The translations under genes and the position numbers were made by a program. The notes below the pieces were generated by a model, which had not been told where the DNA came from, did not search any database, and saw nothing but the letters and a program-made list of their open reading frames with translations. Below are positions 36,042 to 42,801 of a DNA stretch of 64,000 bases, in pieces. Position 1 is the stretch's first letter; the number at the start of each line of letters is the position of its first letter. Origin of the DNA: Prevotella sp. CAG:1320 (GTDB lineage: Bacteria > Bacteroidota > Bacteroidia > Bacteroidales > Bacteroidaceae); NCBI GenBank assembly GCA_000435635.1, contig FR882149.1, positions 24,408 through 88,407 of the forward strand. The letters are read 5' to 3'.

Positions 36042-36506
36042 ATGTCAAGTTATGAGTACATAAAAGGAAAAGGCAACCGCTTCACAAGCGACAACCAGCC
36101 CGCCAACCGTGGCCGGAAGCCCAAGCTGTACACTATCGCCAAGAAGTCCTACGGCATCACGCTGGACGAGTTCAAGGAGGTGGTGAACTACCTTTGGCAG
36201 CTGCCCAAGGACGAGGTGAGGGAGATAGCCGAGCGGGGAGATACCCCGATATGGATGGCCAACGTGTGCCGCTCACTCTACAAGGACACGTCCAAGGGCG
36301 TGATGAACACCCTGCGCGAGCTGGTGCAGCTTATGTTCGGCAAGGAGCTGGCCACCAGGGTGGACGTGACCACCAACGGCAAGGACATAGGCCAGCGGCT
36401 CGTGTTCTCGCCCACGCCGCTCACCGAGCAGGACATCAAGGAAATAAAGGAGATACAGCATGGAGACGAGGAAGGTGGCAGTGACACCGGTATATCAGAA
36501 GCTTGA
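36042..36506 (+). CDS. Phage terminase small subunit-like protein
   Basis: A 154-residue protein directly before and overlapping a TerL gene by 47 bp, the usual place of TerS, which recognises phage DNA for packaging. The N-terminal part is basic (NRGRKPKLYTIAKKSYG). Predicted helices around GITLDEFKEVVNYLWQLPKD could form a helix-turn-helix; the middle (TLRELVQLMFGKELATRVDV) resembles terminase small-subunit-like proteins of Bacteroides phages. Assignment rests on position plus these features. Confidence 0.75.
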   Translation: MSSYEYIKGKGNRFTSDNQPANRGRKPKLYTIAKKSYGITLDEFKEVVNYLWQLPKDEVREIAERGDTPIWMANVCRSLYKDTSKGVMNTLRELVQLMFGKELATRVDVTTNGKDIGQRLVFSPTPLTEQDIKEIKEIQHGDEEGGSDTGISEA

Positions 36507-37695
36507 CGCGGCCTATCGCTCCGGGCGGTACAACGTGTTCGTGCTGGAAGGCGGCTCTCGTTCGAGCAAGACGTATTCCATCATCCAATTTTGGATACGT
36601 TACGCCTTGGAGCACCAAGACCGCGAGCGGCGAGTCATCGTGTCCCGCCTGAAGGCCACGTGGATAACCGCCACCGTGCTGAAGGACTTCATGGACGTGC
36701 TGAAGGATTACGGTCTTTACGACTCCAAGCAGCACAACAAGTCCGTTGGCGCGGGCGTGTACAAGCTCTTTACCACCGATTTTTGGTTCTTGGGGCTTGA
36801 CGACGAGCAGCGCATCCACGGCATGAAGTCGGACGCTTTCTGGATTAACGAGGCGGTGGAAGCCAGCTTCGACGATTACGCCCAGCTGATGCAGCGTTGC
36901 TCGGGTTTCGCCATCCTGGACTACAACCCTTCTTACGAGGAGCACTGGATATACGACAAGATATGCAAGCGCGAAAAGACGCGCTACATGCACTCCACGA
37001 TGCTTGATAATCCGCTTATACCTGATAATGCCAAGGAACAGATTCTAAGCTATGAGCCAACGGAGTATAACATACAGCATGGGACAGCCGACAAGCGCAA
37101 GTGGCAGATATACGGCCTCGGCAAGCGCGCCAGCCTCGAAGGGCTCATATACGAGAACTGGGGGTATTGCAAGGAGATACCCGTATGGATGGACAAACGG
37201 GGCTACGGCATGGACTTGGGGTTCACGCTAGACCCGACAGGCATTGTGGAATGCGCTTTCGACGCGAAGACGAACACGCTTTATCTTCGTGAAGTGTGCT
37301 ACCGAACGCACATGGAGTCGGCAGACATCATTCGGTTCTACAAGTCTATCCCACCCATGCGCATCATGTCGGAAAGCGCCGACCCTCGCCTTGTCAGCGA
37401 GATTTCAAACGCAGGTATCAGGATATATCCGGTCATCAAGGGACAAGGAAGCGTGGAAGCCTCCATTTCCGTGATGAAGGGGTACAAGATGCTGATAACC
37501 GAGGATAGCGTGAACTTGATAAAGGAGATTAAAAACTACACGTGGGAGTTTGACGACAAGGCCAAGCGGTTCATCAACCAGCCCGCCAAGGGACAGGCAG
37601 ACCACCTGCTTGACGCTGCCCGCTATTGGGTGATGGGCGAATTGATGGGTCGCATCAAGCAGCCACGTGATTACTCGGGGATATTCGGGCATTAA
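36460..37695 (+). CDS. Phage terminase large subunit
   Basis: A 411-residue PBSX-type packaging motor. ATPase: Walker A variant GGSRSSKT near residue 31, Walker B FWINEAVE near 127. RNase H-fold nuclease: YGMDLGFTLDPTGIV near 249, SESADPRLVSEI near 307, and DHLLDAARYWVMGE near the C-terminus. No frameshift and all motifs present, so it is probably functional. No portal, capsid, tail, integrase or lysis gene is found within 5 kb on either side. The next gene starts 12 bp after its stop. Confidence 0.92.
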   Translation: METRKVAVTPVYQKLDAAYRSGRYNVFVLEGGSRSSKTYSIIQFWIRYALEHQDRERRVIVSRLKATWITATVLKDFMDVLKDYGLYDSKQHNKSVGAGVYKLFTTDFWFLGLDDEQRIHGMKSDAFWINEAVEASFDDYAQLMQRCSGFAILDYNPSYEEHWIYDKICKREKTRYMHSTMLDNPLIPDNAKEQILSYEPTEYNIQHGTADKRKWQIYGLGKRASLEGLIYENWGYCKEIPVWMDKRGYGMDLGFTLDPTGIVECAFDAKTNTLYLREVCYRTHMESADIIRFYKSIPPMRIMSESADPRLVSEISNAGIRIYPVIKGQGSVEASISVMKGYKMLITEDSVNLIKEIKNYTWEFDDKAKRFINQPAKGQADHLLDAARYWVMGELMGRIKQPRDYSGIFGH

Positions 37696-37707
37696 GAAAC
37701 TTGAGGC

Positions 37708-38202
37708 ATGGCGAAGACGAGCGGAGGAGTGAGGGACTTGAGGCCGGGAATCGTGACACGAATGGCAAAGGGAAAAATCCTGTCCGTGCTTTCAGACATA
37801 CGGAAGCAAGGGTTTTCCAGGGTTCCACCGTTCAAGATAGGCGGCGTGGAGAAGCGCATGAGTGAGTTCGCCGTCGGCAACGGCATCGAGCTTGGAAGCC
37901 GTGACATGTACATGAGCTCTCGCGCCATCGCCCACGCCACGCGGGACTCCAAGCGGGCCAAGGGACTGGCAGTGCCGGATGCGGACTTGGCCGACTTCCC
38001 CTCCAGGCGGAAGAAAATGAGTTTGTATTACGATAGCGACAAGGGGAATTTCACCTATACGGATGGGAAGGCGAAGTATGTCATACACCCTAACTACAGG
38101 CTGACGATGCCGGGCGGGAAGAAGAAAGTGGTGAATTTCATAACGGCCTCAAGAACGGACGGAAAGGAGTTCAACCAGCGGAACTACACGAAAATACGGT
38201 AG
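37708..38202 (+). CDS. MAKTSGGVR-tagged PBECR-like nuclease candidate (toxin 3)
   Basis: A 164-residue basic protein beginning with the island's tag MAKTSGGVR. The body, with MYMSSRAIAHATRDSKRAKG, a DFPSRRKKMSLYYDS segment, KYVIHPNYRL and VNFITASRTD, resembles phage-encoded Barnase/EndoU/colicin E5-D/RelE-like (BECR fold) nucleases found downstream of terminase and head genes. The family call is moderate and made by pattern, not by search. It sits 12 bp after TerL and is likely translated with it. Its stop codon lies inside the terminal stem of candidate RNA R3. Confidence 0.55.
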   Translation: MAKTSGGVRDLRPGIVTRMAKGKILSVLSDIRKQGFSRVPPFKIGGVEKRMSEFAVGNGIELGSRDMYMSSRAIAHATRDSKRAKGLAVPDADLADFPSRRKKMSLYYDSDKGNFTYTDGKAKYVIHPNYRLTMPGGKKKVVNFITASRTDGKEFNQRNYTKIR

Positions 38203-38297
38203 CCTCTCGCAAGTGGTGGAATCTCGAATCCACTCAAAAGGTGAACGAACACCTCCCACCGTTCCGACATCATGGCTCTCCTTGCCTTTGGCTACCG
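38189..38297 (-). ncRNA. Candidate convergent structured RNA R3
   Basis: A gene-free segment after toxin 3 with a minus-strand promoter. Its ends pair: ACGGTAGCC (38196-38204) with GGCTACCGT (38290-38298), nine perfect base pairs closing a multi-branched interior with AGGTG/CACCT and AGTGG/CCACT hairpins. TATTTTC follows the 3' stem on the minus strand. Predicted only. Confidence 0.4.
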
Positions 38298-38302
38298 TAC
38301 CG

Positions 38303-38333
38303 CGAATATACATATAATAATTGAATAAGCAAG
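38303..38333 (-). promoter_or_regulatory. Promoter of candidate RNA R3
   Basis: On the minus strand CTTG (38330-38333), 19-base spacer, TATATTCG (38303-38310), one mismatch from consensus. Confidence 0.4.
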
Positions 38334-38362
38334 CATGTTTAACGAAAAAAAAACTCGCAATC

Positions 38363-38479
38363 ATGGCAAAGACATCAGGAGGAATTAGGGAGACCGGAGC
38401 GGGAACGAGGCAAGGAACCCTGGCGCGGGACCGTCCAGGCATGTCCGGGCACCAATCCCAGGCCGGTCATGAAAAATAG
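38363..38479 (+). pseudogene. Truncated MAKTSGGIR-tagged gene
   Basis: A 38-codon frame starting MAKTSGGIRETGAGTRQGTL, the fourth copy of the island's tag, with no C-terminal domain: it stops 29 codons after the tag. The 20 bp before its ATG resemble the leader of the gene at 35034 (ATGTT-AAC-AAAAAA). Probably the 5' end of a toxin gene whose 3' part was lost; sequence beyond it enters palindrome cluster C. Confidence 0.55.
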
Positions 38480-38522
38480 TTACACTTTCGACAAGACGCT
38501 GATAAAGTGCGGGAAAGGCGTT

Positions 38523-38586
38523 GTCAAAGCCGTACTTTGACGCGATAAAAGTACGGCTTTGACACGGTAAAAGTACGGCTTTTATC
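38523..38586. repeat. Palindromic repeat cluster C (AAAGTACGGCTTT word)
   Basis: Three copies of GTACGGCTTT or its complement, with alternating flanks GTCAAAG/CTTTGAC and GATAAAA/TTTTATC, forming nested inverted repeats. A 19-mer beginning CTGATTATCAAT follows at 38605-38623 and matches 1026-1044 with one mismatch. Confidence 0.65.
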
Positions 38587-38659
38587 TGGTCGAAGTATTG
38601 ATTGCTGATTATCAATAAGTTACAAACAATCGTCCAAACCAAGAAATAATATTACAAAA

Positions 38660-38940
38660 ATGAACATGAGAACATTAGCAGAAGTTCTTGCATTGCAAGA
38701 CACAAACCAGAAGATATACTACTTGAAGGTATGACTCTTCCGGAAACATCATAACATCTTTTGGAGGTAAAGGGGCGGAAGCTCGATTCAATTCAAAGGG
38801 AATACCGGAAAACACCATATTAACGCATAATCATCCGCGTGCTATCGGCGCAAGCGGAATAACGCGAATTGGAAACTCATTCTCAAAGCAGGATATTCCT
38901 CGTCTCCACGACTGGGGATGCGTGTTGTTGCCGCCTTGCG
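38660..38940 (+). pseudogene. Remnant of a JAB/MPN-like domain gene
   Basis: From 38742 a frame encodes SFGGKGAEARFNSKGIPENT, then THNHPRAIG at 38823-38849 and FSKQDI about 20 residues later: the H-N-H-P ... S-x-x-D arrangement of JAB/MPN metalloproteases (RadC-like) also seen in polymorphic toxins. The frame has no start; an ATG at 38660 begins a 24-codon frame in another phase. The 3' end loses similarity after DWGC near 38925 and runs into repeat cluster A2. A broken accessory gene, probably another member of the toxin set; it does not carry the MAKT tag as preserved. Confidence 0.5.
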
Positions 38941-38980
38941 GTAATATTCCTGGCGACATTCAATACTGCTCCTCTTGCAA

Positions 38981-39156
38981 GCCAGTACTACTGCAAGTCC
39001 AGTACCAGCTAGCTGAAACCGCAGTACCAGCTAATTGAAACTCCAGTACCAGCTAGCTGAAACTCCAGTACCACTTAGCTGGCACTGAAAAGGATACTGT
39101 ACTTCCAACAACATGGAGCTGTATATGTCGCGGCATCTTTATAACTTTTCGTCGAA
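38981..39156. repeat. Palindromic repeat cluster A2 with conserved downstream segment
   Basis: Four units on the CAGTACCAGCTAGCTGAAAC pattern plus a terminal CAGTACCACTTAGCTGG. The right part (about 39061-39120) is the reverse complement of the left end of cluster A1, with only a few changes. The segment 39110-39156 equals 922-968 with two mismatches. No such match exists at the left end, which abuts the broken JAB-like gene. Confidence 0.75.
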
Positions 39157-39167
39157 CTCATGCGATA

Positions 39168-39204
39168 AACAAGTTGTTTTGTCCGTCAAAACAACTTGTT
39201 TTGA
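39168..39204. repeat. Inverted repeat cluster D2 (CAAAACAACTTGTTTTG)
   Basis: AACAAGTTGTTTTG and CAAAACAACTTGTT face each other across five bases and form a 13-bp stem. It lies immediately after the truncated transporter's stop (minus strand) and could also act as its terminator. Confidence 0.6.
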
Positions 39205-39212
39205 GACCCAAG

Positions 39213-39674
39213 CTACCAGGGGCGGTAGTTCACGCCCTCGTCATAAACGTCTACGCCTTCAATGTTCTTGGTAGCCCTGACCACGCGAATGGTAACAGGC
39301 AAGGCTATCACCTCATAAAGGGTTTTGAGGATAATCTGGGAAAGGATGAGCGGCACCATCTCTCCCGCGGGTATCACTCCCCAAAAAGCGACAGGGAAAA
39401 AGACAAGGGAGTCGGCCGACTCGCCAAAGACAGTGCTGGCGATGGCTCGTAACGAGAAATGACGGCCACGGGAGCGCAACTTCATGCGACTCATCACATA
39501 AGCATTGATGAAAGAGCCAACCAAGAAAGCCATGAAAGAGGCGAATGCTATACGTGGCGCCAAACCGAAAACAGCGTGGAATCCCTCTTCCCCCTCCCAA
39601 TATGAAGCCGCGGGAAGAGCGTCGGCGCTATTATCTCGCCATTTATCTACTATGAAAAAGCGGTTTATGTCCAT
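39213..39674 (-). pseudogene. yhhQ: Queuosine precursor transporter, N-terminally truncated
   Basis: A 153-residue frame whose residues from about 20 match the C-terminal two thirds of YhhQ/DUF165 transporters: YWEGEEGFHAVFGLAPRIAF, AFLVGSFINAYVMSRMK, GRHFSLRAIASTVFGESADS, LYEVIALPVTIRVVRA. The family is about 220-240 residues, with roughly 90 more at the N-terminus carrying the first membrane helices. Here the first 18 residues (MDINRFFIVDKWRDN) are unrelated and only 176 bp separate it from the next gene. Probably non-functional; truncation likely happened with formation of the adjacent island. Confidence 0.75.
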
Positions 39675-39822
39675 GCCATTTCCATTTATATCCCACTATT
39701 TGCCGCACTCCCCGCCATGAAAGGCCAAAAAAGGAAAGCGTTCCGAAACCTAAAAAAATATTAATTACGGAAAGATAATTTTAAATAGCATGAAATTATT
39801 TCCTTACATCGGGAAACTATTG

Positions 39823-39830
39823 TAATTTTG
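39823..39830 (+). promoter_or_regulatory. Promoter -7 box of the lipoprotein-pyrC operon
   Basis: TAATTTTG, 21 bp before the ATG at 39852. Confidence 0.5.
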
Positions 39831-39851
39831 TTTGCCAAACAAGAAAAGCAT

Positions 39852-40652
39852 ATGAACAAGGTATTTTTCGCTATAGTTGGTGCGCTGTTTCTCACCTCCT
39901 GCGCCAACACCTTTAATATCAGTGGCACGTCTAACGTTTCCACGCTGGACGGGCGCATGCTCTACCTGAAGGTAATACAAGACAACGAGCTGGCGAACCT
40001 AGACTCATGCGACGTGCTGCACGGGCAATTCCGCTTCGGCGGGCCGCTGGACTCCGTGCAAGTAGCCCATATCTTCATGGATGACGAGAACGTAATGCCA
40101 GTGGTATTGGAAGGAGGCAAGATACAGGTAAGGCTAGACGACACGCAAATGACCGTAACGGGCACTCCCCTGAACGAGGCTTTGACCGAGTACAGCCAGG
40201 AAATCAAGAAACTGAACGGAGAACTGCAAGAGCTGGCGCACGAAGAATACCAAGGCATCGCCAACAACAAGAACATGGAGGAAGTCTACCGCCACTTGAG
40301 CAATCGGCAGGAAAAGCTGTCGCAGAAACTGGACAACATCACCTCCCGTTTCGTCATAGACAACTTCGACAACGTTTTGGGTCCCTGGGCATTCATGGCC
40401 TACGTGAGCCGCTATCAATATCCCATCACCGATCCGTGGATAGAAGACATCATGAGCAAGGCCACCAGCACATTCAAGAACAACTACTTCGTGAAGGACT
40501 ACTACGCCAAGGCGCAAGAAAACGAGCAAATCATCAACGGCATGAAAGACCCAGAAACCGCCACGCCGCCGATCACTGATCCCAACGCGGCTCCCGCGCC
40601 TACGCCCAACGAGTTGGCAATGCCCGCGGACTCCAGCTCAATAATGAAATGA
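39852..40652 (+). CDS. DUF4369 domain lipoprotein
   Basis: About 266 residues with a lipoprotein signal (MNKVFFAIVGALFLTSCANT, cysteine at 17) and an N-terminal DUF4369 beta domain (about 20-110, with LDSCDVLHGQFRFGGPLDS), then a helical stretch (about 105-160) and a proline-rich C-terminus (TPPITDPNAAPAPTPNELAM). DUF4369 is often the N-terminal part of thioredoxin-like lipoproteins in Bacteroidales, but no C-x-x-C domain follows here. I use the ATG at 39852; a TTG eight codons upstream lies inside the promoter. Its stop overlaps pyrC by 4 bases. Confidence 0.82.
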   Translation: MNKVFFAIVGALFLTSCANTFNISGTSNVSTLDGRMLYLKVIQDNELANLDSCDVLHGQFRFGGPLDSVQVAHIFMDDENVMPVVLEGGKIQVRLDDTQMTVTGTPLNEALTEYSQEIKKLNGELQELAHEEYQGIANNKNMEEVYRHLSNRQEKLSQKLDNITSRFVIDNFDNVLGPWAFMAYVSRYQYPITDPWIEDIMSKATSTFKNNYFVKDYYAKAQENEQIINGMKDPETATPPITDPNAAPAPTPNELAMPADSSSIMK

Positions 40653-41983
40653 AGACACTTATCAAGGGAGGAACGCTTGTAAACAAAGGCCAATCCCACA
40701 AAGGGGACCTGCTGATAGAGAATGACAGGATTTCCAGGGCATTTCCTACAGGCTCATGCCCCGATGGCGACTATGACCAAATCATAGATGCCACGGGGTG
40801 TTTCGTGTTGCCAGGCATCATAGACACGCACGTACACTTCCGCGAACCAGGCCTTACGGCAAAAGCGGACATCGAGTCAGAGAGCAGGGCGGCGGCCTGT
40901 GGCGGCGTGACCTCCTATTGCGAGATGCCCAACACGGTGCCGCAAACCACCTCGCTAGAGGCACTGGAAGAGAAATTCCGCCTCGCCGCAGACCATAGCC
41001 ACGTGAATTACAGCTTTTACTTCGGTGCCACCAACGGCAACGCGGCACTCTTTCGCCTACTGGATCGACACCGTGTGCCTGCCATCAAGCTCTTCATGGG
41101 CGCAAGCACGGGCAATATGCTAGTAGACAAATATGGTTCGCTACTCGACATTTTCCGCTCGGCAAAGGAGGTTGGCCTGCCCGTGATGACCCATTGCGAG
41201 GACAGCGACATCATATCCGCCAACATGGCGGCCATGAAAAAGCAATACGGAGAAGACCCCAACGTGGCTCTTCACCCCTTGATACGCAGCGCGGAGGCAT
41301 GCTACCAGAGCAGTGCCTTGGCGGTGGAACTGGCCCGGACGTTCGGTACCTGGCTCCATATAGCCCATATCTCCACCGCCAAGGAGTTGGAACTGCTCCG
41401 TCCCGGGGAAGGCATCACGGGAGAGGCGGTAGTTGCCCACCTGTGGTTTACAGCGGAAGACTACGCCGCTAAAGGCGCTCTCATCAAGTGCAACCCCGCC
41501 GTAAAAGGACAGGAAGACAGGCAAGCACTGAGAAAAGCCCTTGCCGACGGACGCATTTACACCATCGCCACCGACCATGCGCCCCATGAGTGGCAAGCGA
41601 AACAGGGAGGCTGCGCCCGTGCCGCCTCTGGCATGCCTATGGTACAGTTCTCGCTCGTCACCATGTTGGAGTTAGTCAACCAGGGCGTTCTCACCATCGA
41701 AAAACTGGTGGAGCTGATGTGCCACCACCCCGCCCAACTGTTCGACATACAAGAACGAGGCTTCCTCAACCCAGGATACAAAGCCGACGTGGTGGTGGTA
41801 AGCCCCAGTGAGCCTTGGACTGTGACAAAAGACATCATACAGAGCAAATGCCAATGGAGCCCCATGGAAGGCGAAACCTATCACTGGCAAGTGAGGCAAA
41901 CCTTCTGCAATGGCCAACTGATATATGACAACGGCCATTTCGACTCACAGAGCCAAGGCGAGGAACTACGCTTCAGGCCGTGA
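40649..41983 (+). CDS. pyrC: Dihydroorotase, type I
   Basis: Cyclises carbamoyl aspartate to dihydroorotate in pyrimidine synthesis. 444 residues of the amidohydrolase fold. Zinc ligands in DTHVHFREPG near residue 53; other active-site blocks are CEMPNTVPQT near 91, MTHCEDSD near 180 (bridging lysine replaced or elsewhere, as usual in type I), LHIAHISTA near 234 and TIATDHAPHE near 307. It overlaps the preceding lipoprotein gene (ATGA) and the following gene (TGATG). Confidence 0.93.
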   Translation: MKTLIKGGTLVNKGQSHKGDLLIENDRISRAFPTGSCPDGDYDQIIDATGCFVLPGIIDTHVHFREPGLTAKADIESESRAAACGGVTSYCEMPNTVPQTTSLEALEEKFRLAADHSHVNYSFYFGATNGNAALFRLLDRHRVPAIKLFMGASTGNMLVDKYGSLLDIFRSAKEVGLPVMTHCEDSDIISANMAAMKKQYGEDPNVALHPLIRSAEACYQSSALAVELARTFGTWLHIAHISTAKELELLRPGEGITGEAVVAHLWFTAEDYAAKGALIKCNPAVKGQEDRQALRKALADGRIYTIATDHAPHEWQAKQGGCARAASGMPMVQFSLVTMLELVNQGVLTIEKLVELMCHHPAQLFDIQERGFLNPGYKADVVVVSPSEPWTVTKDIIQSKCQWSPMEGETYHWQVRQTFCNGQLIYDNGHFDSQSQGEELRFRP

Positions 41984-42801
41984 TGAGAAAGGTCTTGACA
42001 TACGATATCGACGAGCTGGTGCCCTACGTGAACTGGATTTACTTCCACTTCGCCTGGGGCATGGACGGCAAGCCCAACGCCGAAAAAGAAGACTTACGGC
42101 AAGAAGCGGTCGCCATGCTCACCGCCTGGCAAGGAGTTTATCACGCCAAGGCGGTATTCCGCTTGATGGAAGCCAACAGCGATGGCGATGACCTTGTGTT
42201 GGAAGGCATCCGCTTGCCTCTGCTCAGGCAACAACGCCTCAGCCATGAAGGAGCGCCATGTCTCTGTCTGGCGGACTTCGTGAGACCACTCTCCTCTGGC
42301 AAGAAAGACAAAGTGGGCTTGTTTTGCGCTACAATGGGCAACTCCGTCATGGAAATCCGCGAAGGAGACGACTACAAAAAAATGATGGCGCAAACCTTAA
42401 GTGACCGACTCGCGGAAGCTGCCGCCGAGCGCATGCATGAAGAAGTGCGTCGCCATTACTGGGGATACGCTCCCGCAGAGCGTTTAACCATGGAGGAAAT
42501 CCACGCCGGGCATTACCAAGGCATCAGGCCTGCCGTGGGTTATCCGTCACTGCCAGACACGAGCGTCAACTTCATTCTCCAAGAGCTGCTCAACATAAAC
42601 GAGATAGGCGTGCGGCTTTCCGAGTCTGGCATGATGGTGCCTCACGCTAGCGTTTCAGGGCTAATGATTGCCCATCCTCAAGCCCACTATTTCGAGTTGG
42701 GAAGAATCGGGGAAGACCAATTGCGAGACTATGCCCGCCGACGTGGAATACCTGTGGAGACGGCAAGGAGATTTTTGCAATCAAGTTTGATAAAGAGATG
42801 A
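41983..42801 (+). CDS. MetH-like vitamin B12 activation-domain protein
   Basis: A stand-alone protein of about 272 residues resembling the reactivation domain of cobalamin-dependent methionine synthase, which binds S-adenosylmethionine to re-methylate oxidised cobalamin. The signature GIRPAVGYPSLPD near residue 185 and YWGYAPAERLTMEEI near 160 are present. In Bacteroidota this domain can be separate from the rest of MetH. The ATG at 41983 overlaps the pyrC stop (TGATG). It ends with an ATGA overlap into the next gene. Confidence 0.85.
   Translation: MRKVLTYDIDELVPYVNWIYFHFAWGMDGKPNAEKEDLRQEAVAMLTAWQGVYHAKAVFRLMEANSDGDDLVLEGIRLPLLRQQRLSHEGAPCLCLADFVRPLSSGKKDKVGLFCATMGNSVMEIREGDDYKKMMAQTLSDRLAEAAAERMHEEVRRHYWGYAPAERLTMEEIHAGHYQGIRPAVGYPSLPDTSVNFILQELLNINEIGVRLSESGMMVPHASVSGLMIAHPQAHYFELGRIGEDQLRDYARRRGIPVETARRFLQSSLIKR

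Noticed and set aside
34880-38298. Integron-type attC sites after each cassette gene
   Set aside because: The segments are structured and follow single genes, but I find no paired RYYYAAC/GTTRRRY core at their ends and no integrase. Left as an alternative explanation only.
38196-38298. A tRNA or tRNA-like attachment site in segment R3
   Set aside because: The GTGGATTCGAGATTCCAC part resembles a T-arm, but the terminal stem is nine pairs and no anticodon arm or CCA end of normal geometry can be drawn.
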